Part shown: piece after piece, positions 42,676 through 49,561 of the stretch
Layout: each line of letters begins with the position of its first letter
How positions within the stretch are numbered: the stretch's first letter is position 1
DNA from: Sphingomonas taxi
Lineage (GTDB): Bacteria; Pseudomonadota; Alphaproteobacteria; Sphingomonadales; Sphingomonadaceae
Length of the DNA stretch: 61,546 nucleotides
Reading direction: 5' to 3'
Assembly (NCBI GenBank): GCA_003240625.1
Contig: QFMX01000013.1
Span: 1-61,546, forward strand
The notes under the pieces: model-generated
Seen by the model: only the letters and a program-made list of their open reading frames with translations
The model's database searches: none
Told to the model about the DNA's origin: nothing
Position numbers and translations under genes: made by a program

Positions 42676-43878
42676 TCACGCGGCCTGCATTTTCTGCATG
42701 CGCTGGTTCAGCTCGGTCATGGTCGCCGCCAGCTCCTTGTAGGCGGCGCTGTTCTTCACGTCGGCCAGCGCGAAGTCGCTGAACATGGTCGGCACATAGG
42801 CAGCGCCCGTCACGTTCTCGCCCACGTCCAGCTTGGTCTGCTGCAAGGTGGTGAGGAACGTGATCTGGATTTCCGTGGGCAGGCGCAGCATGTAGGCCAG
42901 CACCGCCGTGTGGATTTCCTTGCGCGCCGCCACGTCGTCCTTGTCCTTCGACTTGACGTAGCGCCCATCCTCGGCCTGCCAGAACTGCGTCATGCCCGAC
43001 ACCAGCGACAGGCCGGTCATGTAGCGCGCAGCGAACCGATCCGGCACCAGTGCCGCCGCCGGGTCCGCGACGACGTCGCTGAAGCGCGGAAGCTGCCCGA
43101 ACATCTCGACATAGGCCGCGAACTGGTGGCCCAGCTCGGCGCCCACGTGACCGTTCGCCGCCTGCATCATCTCGCCGAGGTCGCTCGTTTCCTTGAGCAC
43201 CGACGACAGGTCGGTCCACGAGCGCGGCGTCGGCGACACCTGCTCGTCGGGATCGAACGCGTTGAGCTGCGTCGGGTTGTCCTGAAGGAACGCCCGGATG
43301 ATCGGGTGGATGCCCGCAGCGGCCGCATAGGCATCATACTCGTCAGGCGTCGGCCCGGCGAACTCGACGACCCAGAAGCGGTCCAGCAGCGCGCGGCTCA
43401 TTTCCTCGCTGATCGAGCCGGTCCCTTCGGGGTTGCCCGCGGCGATGATCCGGGTGCCGGGCGGCAGCGGGTAGCCCGCCGACTGGCGGTCCAGCACGAT
43501 CGAATAGAGCGGACCCTGCACCTGCTGGCCGGCGTGGTTGATCTCGTCGATGAACAGCCCGACCGGCTTGCCCGTCGCCTCGTGGACGGCCCAGCACTTG
43601 GCGACGATGTCGGGCATGTAGCGTTCGACCCGCTTCGTCTCGTGGTCCGGCCAGCCGATACCGGCGAAGTCCTCGGGCGGGATATTGCCCGGCCGGGTGT
43701 CGACCATCGCATAGCCCGCCGCTTCCAGCCCGGCCCGCACGGTGACCGACTTCGAGATGCCCGGCGAGCCGAGGATCAGCAGCGGCCGGTCGGCGCGGAT
43801 CGCGAGGTTGATCGTGGCAACCAGCGCGTTGCGGTTGATCGGCTCCAGCCCGGTCAGCGAGGTTTTGTTCTTAGCCAT
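42676..43878 (-). CDS. MoxR-type AAA+ ATPase
   Basis: A 400-residue AAA+ protein. Walker A is GSPGISKS (residues 37-44, with Ile in place of the usual Gly/Thr), Walker B is LFIDE (D111, E112), sensor 1 is IIAAGNP, and MoxR-like features include MVDTRPGNIPPEDFAGIGWP. It should drive metal insertion or unfolding on partner proteins with VWA domains. The next gene encodes exactly such a VWA partner. Start preceded by AAGGAA; promoter and palindrome 20 upstream. Confidence 0.85.
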   Translation of the reverse strand: MAKNKTSLTGLEPINRNALVATINLAIRADRPLLILGSPGISKSVTVRAGLEAAGYAMVDTRPGNIPPEDFAGIGWPDHETKRVERYMPDIVAKCWAVHEATGKPVGLFIDEINHAGQQVQGPLYSIVLDRQSAGYPLPPGTRIIAAGNPEGTGSISEEMSRALLDRFWVVEFAGPTPDEYDAYAAAAGIHPIIRAFLQDNPTQLNAFDPDEQVSPTPRSWTDLSSVLKETSDLGEMMQAANGHVGAELGHQFAAYVEMFGQLPRFSDVVADPAAALVPDRFAARYMTGLSLVSGMTQFWQAEDGRYVKSKDKDDVAARKEIHTAVLAYMLRLPTEIQITFLTTLQQTKLDVGENVTGAAYVPTMFSDFALADVKNSAAYKELAATMTELNQRMQKMQAA

Positions 43879-43897
43879 GGTAGGTTCCTTTGTGTGT

Positions 43898-43914
43898 CAA
43901 ACCCGTCAGGTTTG
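43898..43914. repeat. Palindrome site 20 (spacer CGTCA)
   Basis: Upstream of the MoxR gene. The ribosome binding site is separate here. Confidence 0.85.
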
Positions 43915-43949
43915 GTGAGTTGGTGGTGTTGGTGGAACGCGGCACGAAC

Positions 43950-43964
43950 GGCGCACAACGCGCC
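43950..43964 (-). promoter_or_regulatory. 5' leader hairpin of the MoxR transcript
   Basis: Stem GGCGC / GCGCC with a 5-nt loop, a few nt downstream of P44.0. Counterpart of leader hairpins at four other promoters. Confidence 0.45.
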
Positions 43965-43976
43965 ATTCATGTATTA

Positions 43977-44005
43977 TGTGTAGCACATGTCGGTGCTTAT
44001 GTCAA
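43977..44005 (-). promoter_or_regulatory. Leftward promoter P44.0
   Basis: TTGACA, 17-bp spacer beginning TAAGCACC, TG-C-TACACATAAT extended -10. The -35 box overlaps the stop of 43997-44851. Drives the MoxR and VWA genes. Confidence 0.75.
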
Positions 44006-44851
44006 GCCCACACGGGACAGGAAGCGCATGACTTTCCGCGCCTCTGTTGCGTCCTTCACGCGGATGCCCAGCTCGCTCAAGAACGTCGCCTCGTGGGCGC
44101 TCGGCACGTAAGCGTCCTTGATCGTGGATGCGTAGGCTTCGCGCGCTTCCTTCATGCCTCGCCAGTCTCGGTGGTCGAGCGCGTCGGCGTATTCGTCGAT
44201 GCTCTGACCGAGGCGAAAGCCAAGGGTGGCTGCGTCGTTGGCCTCGTAGTGGAACTCCGCGTAGCGTTCGAGATCGCCCTTGAAGTCGGCTGCGCACTCA
44301 CGCAGCTTTTCCTGCACGTCCTGCAAGGAGTATCGGTTGGCCTCACGGGACATGACTTCGGCCGGCCGCCGCAGCACCATGATGCTCGACGTGTTGCTTT
44401 CGTTGTTGTAGCCGCGCCGCCCGCCTACAGGCTGGTAGAACGTGATGTAGTTGAAGATCACCCATTTCCCGTCAGGGGCGCGGAACGCCAAGGCCCCGGC
44501 CTGCGCCGCCTCGTCGCCGTGCGCGTCCATGTAGAACTGCGACCTGTCGTCGACGTAGTAGGGGGGGTCGAAGGTCCGGCGCAGCGCAGTCCAGTTGTCG
44601 AACCACATCACTTGACTGCTGAAGAAATCGCTGTAGCCGGTCTCAATCGCATACATGCGGTGCCGTAGAGCGGGCCGCTTTACCGGCTTATAGACGGGCT
44701 TCGCCTCAAGGAACGACAGCATCTCTTTGCGGATACGGCGTAGCGCGCTGTGCGCTTCGTCATGGCCGCGGTTCATGAAGGTGTCGACCTGCTCGCGGGT
44801 TAAGCTGGCGACACTGTTGCGCCGCTCCACTTGCGTCTGCGTAAGTTTCAT
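43997..44851 (-). CDS. Hypothetical protein
   Basis: A 284-residue protein. The ATG at 44851 follows GGAG. The N-terminus is helical with basic residues (VDTFMNRGHDEAHSALRRIR). The centre is aromatic and beta-rich (FSSQVMWFDNWTALRRTFDP). The C-terminus is helical (GLRLGQ-type FRLGQSIDEYADALDHRD). No family recognised. Its stop codon is part of promoter P44.0. Confidence 0.6.
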   Translation of the reverse strand: MKLTQTQVERRNSVASLTREQVDTFMNRGHDEAHSALRRIRKEMLSFLEAKPVYKPVKRPALRHRMYAIETGYSDFFSSQVMWFDNWTALRRTFDPPYYVDDRSQFYMDAHGDEAAQAGALAFRAPDGKWVIFNYITFYQPVGGRRGYNNESNTSSIMVLRRPAEVMSREANRYSLQDVQEKLRECAADFKGDLERYAEFHYEANDAATLGFRLGQSIDEYADALDHRDWRGMKEAREAYASTIKDAYVPSAHEATFLSELGIRVKDATEARKVMRFLSRVGLT

Positions 44852-44866
44852 TGTCGTGCTCCGTGT

Positions 44867-44882
44867 CAAACTTGTGGGTTTG
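44867..44882. repeat. Palindrome site 21 (spacer TGTG, imperfect)
   Basis: CAAACT left arm. In the gap upstream of 43997-44851. Confidence 0.8.
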
Positions 44883-44914
44883 AGACGCCGGGGCCGAAGC
44901 CCCGGCGGGTTGTG

Positions 44915-45289
44915 TCATGCGGCCGGGGTGTCGGCCGGGGTGTCGGCCGGGGTGTCGGCCGGGGCGAGCGTGGACACCGGGGCGAACCAGATCGGCGCGT
45001 CCTCGGTCTGCGTCGTGCTCGGCGCCCGGCGCCCGATCGAACTGGTGACGGTGATCGCCAGCACCAGCACGTGGGTCGCCCACTCGGGGCGCTCGCCGCC
45101 TTCCTGCATCTTGATCCGGCCCAGCTCGCGCCGCTTGGCCCACAGCTTCGCCGCGCCCTCGCCGTAGCCGGGGTCGTCGCCGGTCAGGGTCATGGTCTCG
45201 ACGTGCACCTTGCCGTCCGCCGTGCAGATCACGGCTTCCAGCAGCGCCTGCTCGCTCGGCTGGACTTCGATCGTCGGGTTGTCGGTCAT
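44915..45289 (-). CDS. Hypothetical protein with ADTP repeats
   Basis: A 124-residue protein with GGAGAC before its ATG. Ordered first 100 residues (ALLEAVICTADGKVHVETMT; HVLVLAITVTSSIGRR). Tail of three PADT units (ADTPADTPADTPAA). No family recognised. Confidence 0.6.
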   Translation of the reverse strand: MTDNPTIEVQPSEQALLEAVICTADGKVHVETMTLTGDDPGYGEGAAKLWAKRRELGRIKMQEGGERPEWATHVLVLAITVTSSIGRRAPSTTQTEDAPIWFAPVSTLAPADTPADTPADTPAA

Positions 45290-45290
45290 G

Positions 45291-45509
45291 TCAGTCTCCT
45301 TCTTCGTGAATGATGACGCTGTCAACGACAGCGAGGTTGATATGGACGGCGCCAAGCTGCGGGTGTTTGACCAGCAGCCAGCCCTTCGCGCCGTCCGCAG
45401 CAATGACGGGGCACCGGGCGAAGTATACGTTCGCCTTGTAGACGCTGACCGTGTAGGCGGTGCCTTCACGGTCCAGTTGCCTCATGCGGTCGATCGGGGC
45501 GGCCAACAT
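45291..45509 (-). CDS. Small hypothetical protein
   Basis: A 72-residue beta-rich protein (TAYTVSVYKANVYFARCPVI). The ATG overlaps the upstream stop as TGATG. No family recognised. Confidence 0.6.
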   Translation of the reverse strand: MLAAPIDRMRQLDREGTAYTVSVYKANVYFARCPVIAADGAKGWLLVKHPQLGAVHINLAVVDSVIIHEEGD

Positions 45510-45853
45510 CACAGGCCCTCGATTGCGACCAGCACGCTGACGAACGGATACCGCTTGCGCGTGTCGATCGGCACGGTCTTGTCGCCGACCATGACATGCT
45601 GCTCGTGGTCGCGCTGGCACACCCCGCGCAGCTCGCTGTCCCCTAACAGGTCGATCAGTCCGTTGACCCGGTCCCTCGTCGTATGGCTGCCCCACCCGGC
45701 CATCGTCCAGAACGGCGGGGTCGCTTTCACGTTGGCGATCAGGTTGCCGTGAAGCCTGACCTCACCCGTGTCGGGGTCGTAGCTGGTGTTCTGCCCCTTG
45801 AACTTCTTGCCTTCCTTCACGGCTCGGATCATGTCGGCGGTAACTTGTCTCAT
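45509..45853 (-). CDS. Hypothetical protein, palindrome-led
   Basis: A 114-residue protein (VKEGKKFKGQNTSYDPDTGE; LDLLGDSELRGVC-like VNGLIDLLGDSELRG). First gene after P45.9. GGAGG comes from palindrome 22. No family recognised. Confidence 0.6.
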   Translation of the reverse strand: MRQVTADMIRAVKEGKKFKGQNTSYDPDTGEVRLHGNLIANVKATPPFWTMAGWGSHTTRDRVNGLIDLLGDSELRGVCQRDHEQHVMVGDKTVPIDTRKRYPFVSVLVAIEGL

Positions 45854-45856
45854 TGT

Positions 45857-45872
45857 CAAACCTCCGGGTTTG
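45857..45872. repeat. Palindrome site 22 (spacer TCCG, RBS type)
   Basis: Supplies GGAGG 9 nt before the 45853 ATG. Confidence 0.9.
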
Positions 45873-45887
45873 GTGTGGTCGGTAAAC

Positions 45888-45908
45888 GGCGGCACAGTAT
45901 GCGCCGCC
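45888..45908 (-). promoter_or_regulatory. 5' leader hairpin (45.9 kb)
   Basis: A 9-bp stem (GGCGGCGCA / TGTGCCGCC, one G-U) with a 3-nt loop at the start of the P45.9 transcript. Almost identical to the one at 48239. Confidence 0.65.
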
Positions 45909-45916
45909 ATTGATTA

Positions 45917-45945
45917 TGTGTAGCACGACACGTAGCTTATGTCAA
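45917..45945 (-). promoter_or_regulatory. Leftward promoter P45.9
   Basis: TTGACA, 17-bp spacer beginning TAAGCTACG, then TGC-TACACATAAT. The -35 box overlaps the stop of 45937-46185. Confidence 0.75.
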
Positions 45946-46185
45946 GCCTTCGGCCACGCTGTTCATGGTGTCGGACAGGTAGTCCATCACGTCGTAGGTC
46001 ACCTTGAACTTGCACCCGCCTAAGCCCTCGACACGCAACCCCGCGTTACGCAGCGTGTCTACCTCTGCTCCGTAGAGAACGGTTTTGTATTCTTTTCCGG
46101 GGTTGTCGAACGGTCGACGGCTCGTGAGCCACACTGGCGCATAGGTGCCGTCGTCGGGCATGTAGTTGCGCGGGTCCGACTGCAT
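45937..46185 (-). CDS. Small hypothetical protein
   Basis: An 82-residue protein (APVWLTSRRPFDNPGKEYKT; LEGLGGCKFKVTYDV-like). The ATG overlaps the stop of the 38-residue gene upstream (TGATG). It ends GLT-stop inside P45.9. Confidence 0.6.
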   Translation of the reverse strand: MQSDPRNYMPDDGTYAPVWLTSRRPFDNPGKEYKTVLYGAEVDTLRNAGLRVEGLGGCKFKVTYDVMDYLSDTMNSVAEGLT

Positions 46186-46301
46186 CAGTCAACCAGCATG
46201 AAGTAGCGCCACCGCCCGTTGCGCGGCTGCTTGCGGAACAGGTTGCTGTTGCGCAACCCGCCCCGCCTGTAGAACTCCCGCTTGGTGATCTCTCGGCGCA
46301 T
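46185..46301 (-). CDS. Tiny basic protein (38 aa)
   Basis: A 38-residue, Arg-rich product (MRREITKREFYRRGGLRNSN). It fits between two genes with a 2-nt gap upstream and a TGATG overlap downstream, as if translationally coupled. Function unknown; basic charge suggests nucleic-acid or protein binding. Confidence 0.6.
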   Translation of the reverse strand: MRREITKREFYRRGGLRNSNLFRKQPRNGRWRYFMLVD

Positions 46302-46303
46302 CT

Positions 46304-46618
46304 CTACCAATCCCATTGCGGCAGGTTGGTGTCGCCCGCGTCACGGTCGATCTCCACGCGGTGGCAGCCTTGGGCGATCGCCATCCAGAACAGGCCGAAC
46401 AGCTCGCCCGGAATGTCGGTGTCGTCCAGATGCTCGCCCAGCAGCCGGCGCTCCGGCACGTTGATGAACCAGCCGTAGTCGCCCTTGGCGTAGACGGTCA
46501 GCGTGGTGCCGGGCCTGCCCGTGGTCGCCTCGCGGGTCAGCCATTCGGCGGTGCCCTCCCTGATGTTGCAGGTTCCGACGACGAGCTGCTTGCTGATCTC
46601 GGGTTCGTATTCAGTCAT
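46304..46618 (-). CDS. Hypothetical protein, palindrome-led
   Basis: A 104-residue protein (TTLTVYAKGDYGWFINVPER). GGAGG comes from palindrome 23. No family recognised. Confidence 0.6.
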   Translation of the reverse strand: MTEYEPEISKQLVVGTCNIREGTAEWLTREATTGRPGTTLTVYAKGDYGWFINVPERRLLGEHLDDTDIPGELFGLFWMAIAQGCHRVEIDRDAGDTNLPQWDW

Positions 46619-46621
46619 GGT

Positions 46622-46637
46622 CAAACCTCCGGGTTTG
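46622..46637. repeat. Palindrome site 23 (spacer TCCG, RBS type)
   Basis: Supplies GGAGG before the 46618 ATG. Confidence 0.9.
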
Positions 46638-46648
46638 AGGGGTTGGTG

Positions 46649-46698
46649 TGTGGTCAGGGGGTGTGGTCAGGGGGTGTGGTCAGGGGGTGTGGTCGGGG
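46649..46698. repeat. 13-bp tandem repeat
   Basis: About 3.9 copies of TGTGGTCAGGGGG. The last copies encode the C-terminus (DHTP-stop) of the 46680-46841 gene, so the array grew from the gene end into the gap before palindrome 23. Confidence 0.8.
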
Positions 46699-46841
46699 AT
46701 GCGGTGTTCGCACCTGTCGTCCGGGCACGGCAGGCTGTCCTTGTCGGTCATGATCCAGCCGATCACCACGAACAGGACAAGAAGGGAGCCAGCGATGCTG
46801 GCCCCCATGATCTGCCACAGGGTCATGCGGTGCTCGATCAC
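46680..46841 (-). CDS. Small membrane protein (53 aa)
   Basis: A 53-residue protein with a GTG start overlapping the previous stop (GTGA); an ATG 15 nt in is possible. One transmembrane helix (MGASIAGSLLVLFVVIGWIM), then a short Cys-containing tail (KDSLPCPDDRCEHRI). The topology would place the tail in the cytoplasm or periplasm; role unknown. Confidence 0.6.
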   Translation of the reverse strand: MIEHRMTLWQIMGASIAGSLLVLFVVIGWIMTDKDSLPCPDDRCEHRIPDHTP

Positions 46842-47272
46842 GGCAGCACCGGGTTCTGCACCCACTCGCCGCCGATCGGCAGGGTCAGGGTGTTGCGCTC
46901 GTGCTGCGTGAACAGGTCGTGCTCGCCCATGTGCGGGTCCACCCACCCGAGCTTGTTCGACCAGCGCATCTTCACGTCGTCGTCGGAGAAGCTGGCCTGC
47001 TGAATGTAGTAGGTCGGCTCGGTCCCGTCGTCGATGGGGGTGTTGGTGTGGTCCATGATCTCGTAGAACTCCCCACATGCCTCGGCGTCGGTGAGCGGTT
47101 GCAGCGCGCCGCCGTTGGCATATTGCCAGTCGGCGAGCGTCGTCGTGTTGTTGTAGTGCAGACTGCGCAGCATCTCGGCCACGGCGTCTGCGGCTTCGGC
47201 CTCGGCCTCGGCCAAGGCGCTGTCGTTGACCTCGATCAGCAGGCTGACCGTCGCTTTGAAGTATCGTTTCAT
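46838..47272 (-). CDS. Hypothetical protein, palindrome-led
   Basis: A 144-residue acidic protein with an N-terminal strand (RYFKATVSLLIEVND), an Ala/Glu helix (SALAEAEAEAADAVAEML) and a polar C-terminus. GGAGG from palindrome 24. No family recognised. Confidence 0.6.
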   Translation of the reverse strand: MKRYFKATVSLLIEVNDSALAEAEAEAADAVAEMLRSLHYNNTTTLADWQYANGGALQPLTDAEACGEFYEIMDHTNTPIDDGTEPTYYIQQASFSDDDVKMRWSNKLGWVDPHMGEHDLFTQHERNTLTLPIGGEWVQNPVLP

Positions 47273-47274
47273 CG

Positions 47275-47721
47275 TCAAACCTCCGGGTTTGGGTTGGTGG
47301 GGATTTTGTAGGCGCCGAACGGATCGACGCTTACGACGGTGGCGATGGCGAGGTCGCCGCCCACGTAGCCGACCAGCGTTTCGAGCAGGTCGCACATGGG
47401 CGAGGCGAAGCCGTTGTTCCTCGGGATCGGCAGCAGCAGGTTGTTCGCGTCAGGCTGCACATACATGCGGGTGTAGGACATGACGTCCACCCCGTCGACG
47501 GCCAGCGTGATGCCGACGTGCAGCTTGTCGTCGACAAGTTCGAGGCTGGTCAGGCGGAAGTAGCCGCCGAACCCCTCGTCGTCATAGCCCACTTGCTGGA
47601 TATAGTCAGCGACCAGCCCCGAGAACGGGCGGTTAGACACGTCGCTGGCGATCTTGTCGTCGTTGTCATACCAGTCATAGAGGACGGACAACGGCAGGGT
47701 GAAGGTTCCCTTGATCTGCAT
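47275..47721 (-). CDS. Hypothetical protein ending in NPEV
   Basis: A 148-residue protein (PLSVLYDWYDNDDKIASDVS; GGYFRLTSLELVDDKLHVG). GGAG before the ATG. The last codons and stop (NPNPEV-stop) are the palindrome 24 sequence, showing how the site also encodes a gene end. Confidence 0.6.
   Translation of the reverse strand: MQIKGTFTLPLSVLYDWYDNDDKIASDVSNRPFSGLVADYIQQVGYDDEGFGGYFRLTSLELVDDKLHVGITLAVDGVDVMSYTRMYVQPDANNLLLPIPRNNGFASPMCDLLETLVGYVGGDLAIATVVSVDPFGAYKIPTNPNPEV
47276..47291. repeat. Palindrome site 24 (spacer TCCG, RBS type)
   Basis: Holds the stop of one gene and the ribosome binding site of the next. Confidence 0.95.
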
Positions 47722-47726
47722 GTTGA

Positions 47727-48209
47727 TTACTCCACCATGGTGATGCTGACGCCGAGGCTGCGCGCCGTGACCAGCAGGGCGGCGATCCGCTCGTCGCTCG
47801 GTGTGCCGCGGAACAGGTAGACCTCGGGGCGCGTGGGCGGGGTCGGGAACACCGCGCCGTCCTTCTCCATCACGACCGCCTTGCACGCCACCTCAAGCGT
47901 CTTGGCGACGCCCCGGTGCCCGTTCACGATGTTCTGCAGGGCGCTCCGCGAGTAGCCGACCTTGTCGGCCAGCACCGCCGCCCCGCACAGCTCGACCGCC
48001 AGATCGAAGAACGGGTGCACGTCCACCATCTCGCGGTTGCGGGTCAGGGCCGGAGCCGGGGCAGGGGCAGGGGCAGGGGCAGGGGCAGGGGCAGGGGCAG
48101 GGGCAGGGGCAGGGGCAGCGGCCGGGGCAGCGGCCGGGGCCGTGCCCGCCTTGTCGGTGATCGCCTTGGCGATCTCGTCGAAGGACTTGATGGTCTTGTA
48201 GTTGGTCAT
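47727..48209 (-). CDS. Xre/Cro-like helix-turn-helix protein with AP linker
   Basis: A 160-residue protein. Residues 1-20 are a helix. Residues 24-54 are an Ala/Pro linker built from a GGGGCA microsatellite. Residues 70-110 hold a Cro/CI-type helix-turn-helix (AAVLADKVGYSRSALQNIVN followed by GHRG). The C-terminal ~45 residues are mixed. It is the best small-repressor candidate in the early region and is itself led by palindrome 25 and P48.3, so it could regulate itself through the palindrome. Confidence 0.7.
   Translation of the reverse strand: MTNYKTIKSFDEIAKAITDKAGTAPAAAPAAAPAPAPAPAPAPAPAPAPAPAPALTRNREMVDVHPFFDLAVELCGAAVLADKVGYSRSALQNIVNGHRGVAKTLEVACKAVVMEKDGAVFPTPPTRPEVYLFRGTPSDERIAALLVTARSLGVSITMVE
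48058..48117. repeat. Ten-unit GGGGCA microsatellite
   Basis: Ten exact 6-bp units inside the HTH gene encode its Ala/Pro linker. Length changes keep the frame, so they would alter linker length only. Confidence 0.9.
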
Positions 48210-48212
48210 TGT

Positions 48213-48228
48213 CAAACCTCCGGGTTTG
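48213..48228. repeat. Palindrome site 25 (spacer TCCG, RBS type)
   Basis: Supplies GGAGG before the HTH gene ATG. Confidence 0.9.
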
Positions 48229-48238
48229 GTCTCCGTCT

Positions 48239-48259
48239 GGCGGCACACCATGCGCCGCC
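48239..48259 (-). promoter_or_regulatory. 5' leader hairpin (48.25 kb)
   Basis: A 9-bp stem GGCGGCGCA / TGTGCCGCC with a TGG loop, near-identical to the 45888 hairpin. Starts the transcript from P48.3. Confidence 0.65.
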
Positions 48260-48267
48260 ATTGATTA

Positions 48268-48296
48268 TGTGTAGCACAGCTACGCTCTTATGTCAA
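48268..48296 (-). promoter_or_regulatory. Leftward promoter P48.3
   Basis: TTGACA, 17-bp spacer beginning TAAGAGCG, TGC-TACACATAAT. Drives the HTH gene. Confidence 0.75.
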
Positions 48297-48585
48297 GCGC
48301 AGCAGCGCGCGCTATGCCGCGGTTAATGGCGTCACGTGTCTCGTCGGCGTTTCTGTCGTCGATGATACGATGGTAGTGGCCTAGCGGCCGGCTACGGCCG
48401 AACCTGTTAGGGGTGCAGAGGATCGTGCCTACCCACGAGGCCAGCCCGGTGTAGGCCAGCGGCGACGGATAGCTCTTGCGCAAGGCCGTGACGACGGACG
48501 GCGTCTCGCTCATGAACTGCGCGTTGACCAGTATGTGGCACACGTCGTCCTCAAGGTCGGCGAGCAGTTGCTCTAGTGGAACCAT
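48280..48585 (-). CDS. Small hypothetical protein
   Basis: A 101-residue protein (EQLLADLEDDVCHILVNAQF; GLASWVGTILCTPNRFG). Its ATG overlaps the upstream stop, and its 3' end contains P48.3. No family recognised. Confidence 0.6.
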   Translation of the reverse strand: MVPLEQLLADLEDDVCHILVNAQFMSETPSVVTALRKSYPSPLAYTGLASWVGTILCTPNRFGRSRPLGHYHRIIDDRNADETRDAINRGIARAAALDIRA

Positions 48586-48854
48586 GGCGCCAGCACCTCG
48601 GCGGCAGCGGCGTCACGCCCGATGCGCTGCACGTGCCGGGCGAAGTAGGCGCGGCTCTTGTCGCGCATCGCCTCGTCGATCTCGTCCAGATCGGACAGCA
48701 CTGCGCTCGCCTCGTCGCCCGTGAAGGCGCGGGTCTGCATGGCCCCGTTGGGGTAGCGCCGCACCACGACGCAGGACAGCCCGCCTGCCGTCACACCCAC
48801 GGCGTAGATCGTCCGCTCGTGAGTGTAGGTTTCTTCGTGGACGCTCTGTTGCAT
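48573..48854 (-). CDS. Small hypothetical protein, palindrome-led
   Basis: A 93-residue protein (TIYAVGVTAGGLSCVVVRR; AVLSDLDEIDEAMRDKSRAY). GGAGG from palindrome 26. No family recognised. Confidence 0.6.
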   Translation of the reverse strand: MQQSVHEETYTHERTIYAVGVTAGGLSCVVVRRYPNGAMQTRAFTGDEASAVLSDLDEIDEAMRDKSRAYFARHVQRIGRDAAAAEVLAPWFH

Positions 48855-48857
48855 TGT

Positions 48858-48873
48858 CAAACCTCCGGGTTTG
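48858..48873. repeat. Palindrome site 26 (spacer TCCG, RBS type)
   Basis: Supplies GGAGG before the 48854 ATG. Confidence 0.9.
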
Positions 48874-48882
48874 GTTGGTGGT

Positions 48883-48908
48883 GGCGGCGAGACGTGTGTC
48901 CCGCTGCC
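48883..48908 (-). promoter_or_regulatory. 5' leader hairpin (48.9 kb)
   Basis: An 11-bp stem with one mismatch (GGCAGCGGGAC / GTCTCGCCGCC) around a 4-nt loop at the start of the P48.9 transcript. Confidence 0.5.
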
Positions 48909-48917
48909 GATTTGTAT

Positions 48918-48946
48918 ACACTACCCCATGTAGCAGCTTATGTCAA
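48918..48946 (-). promoter_or_regulatory. Leftward promoter P48.9
   Basis: TTGACA, spacer TAAGCTGCTACATGGGG, TAGTGT. The shared TAAGNTGCTACATGGGGTAG is repeated at P51.1. A GTATAC slightly downstream is an alternative -10. Confidence 0.65.
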
Positions 48947-48954
48947 GCCCACGG

Positions 48955-49497
48955 TCAGTAGTCGGCGAAGGCTTCGCGCAGTTTCGCCAGCAGCGTGTCG
49001 CCCAGCGATGCCCGCAGGCGCAGGCCGATCGACAGGCACTCGTCGTAGGTCGCCTTGGCCTTGATGCTGTCGCTGTCGTAGCCGAACTCGCTCGCCCAAT
49101 CCTCGAACGTGGCGTAGTCGATCGCCGCGCCGTCCGACAGCAGCGCGTTGACCACGTCCAGCCTGTTCGGCTGGATGATCTTGCTGCCGGGCACCGGGCC
49201 GTCGCCCCACGAGAACTCGCGGTGCGGCTTGCCCGTCTCGGCTTCGAGCCGCAGGATTTTGTCAGCCCACAGTTTCTTGCGGTCCTTCTCCAGCCGCTTG
49301 TAGGACGGCAGGTAGTAGGCGCCCGCCGTGTAGTCGGCCTCGACCACGGGCTTGCCGTTGTGGGTCAGCGTCACCTTCCAGTTGGCGGTCGGGTATTTGT
49401 TGTCGGTGCTGCGCGACTTGCTCAACGGGACGAACACGCTCTCGACCGCGATCTTCTCGGCGTCGAGCATCAGGTTGATCGCTTGGGTCTGGTCCAT
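48955..49497 (-). CDS. Hypothetical protein, palindrome-led
   Basis: A 180-residue protein (TGAYYLPSYKRLEKDRKKLW-like with ADYTAGAYYLPSYKRLEKDR; TFEDWASEFGYDSDSIKAKA). GGAGG from palindrome 27. No family recognised. Confidence 0.6.
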   Translation of the reverse strand: MDQTQAINLMLDAEKIAVESVFVPLSKSRSTDNKYPTANWKVTLTHNGKPVVEADYTAGAYYLPSYKRLEKDRKKLWADKILRLEAETGKPHREFSWGDGPVPGSKIIQPNRLDVVNALLSDGAAIDYATFEDWASEFGYDSDSIKAKATYDECLSIGLRLRASLGDTLLAKLREAFADY

Positions 49498-49500
49498 TGT

Positions 49501-49516
49501 CAAACCTCCGGGTTTG
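49501..49516. repeat. Palindrome site 27 (spacer TCCG, RBS type)
   Basis: Supplies GGAGG before the 49497 ATG. Confidence 0.9.
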
Positions 49517-49561
49517 GGTGGTGTGTGGGTGGTGATGGTGACGGGGCCGAAGCCCCGCCTG

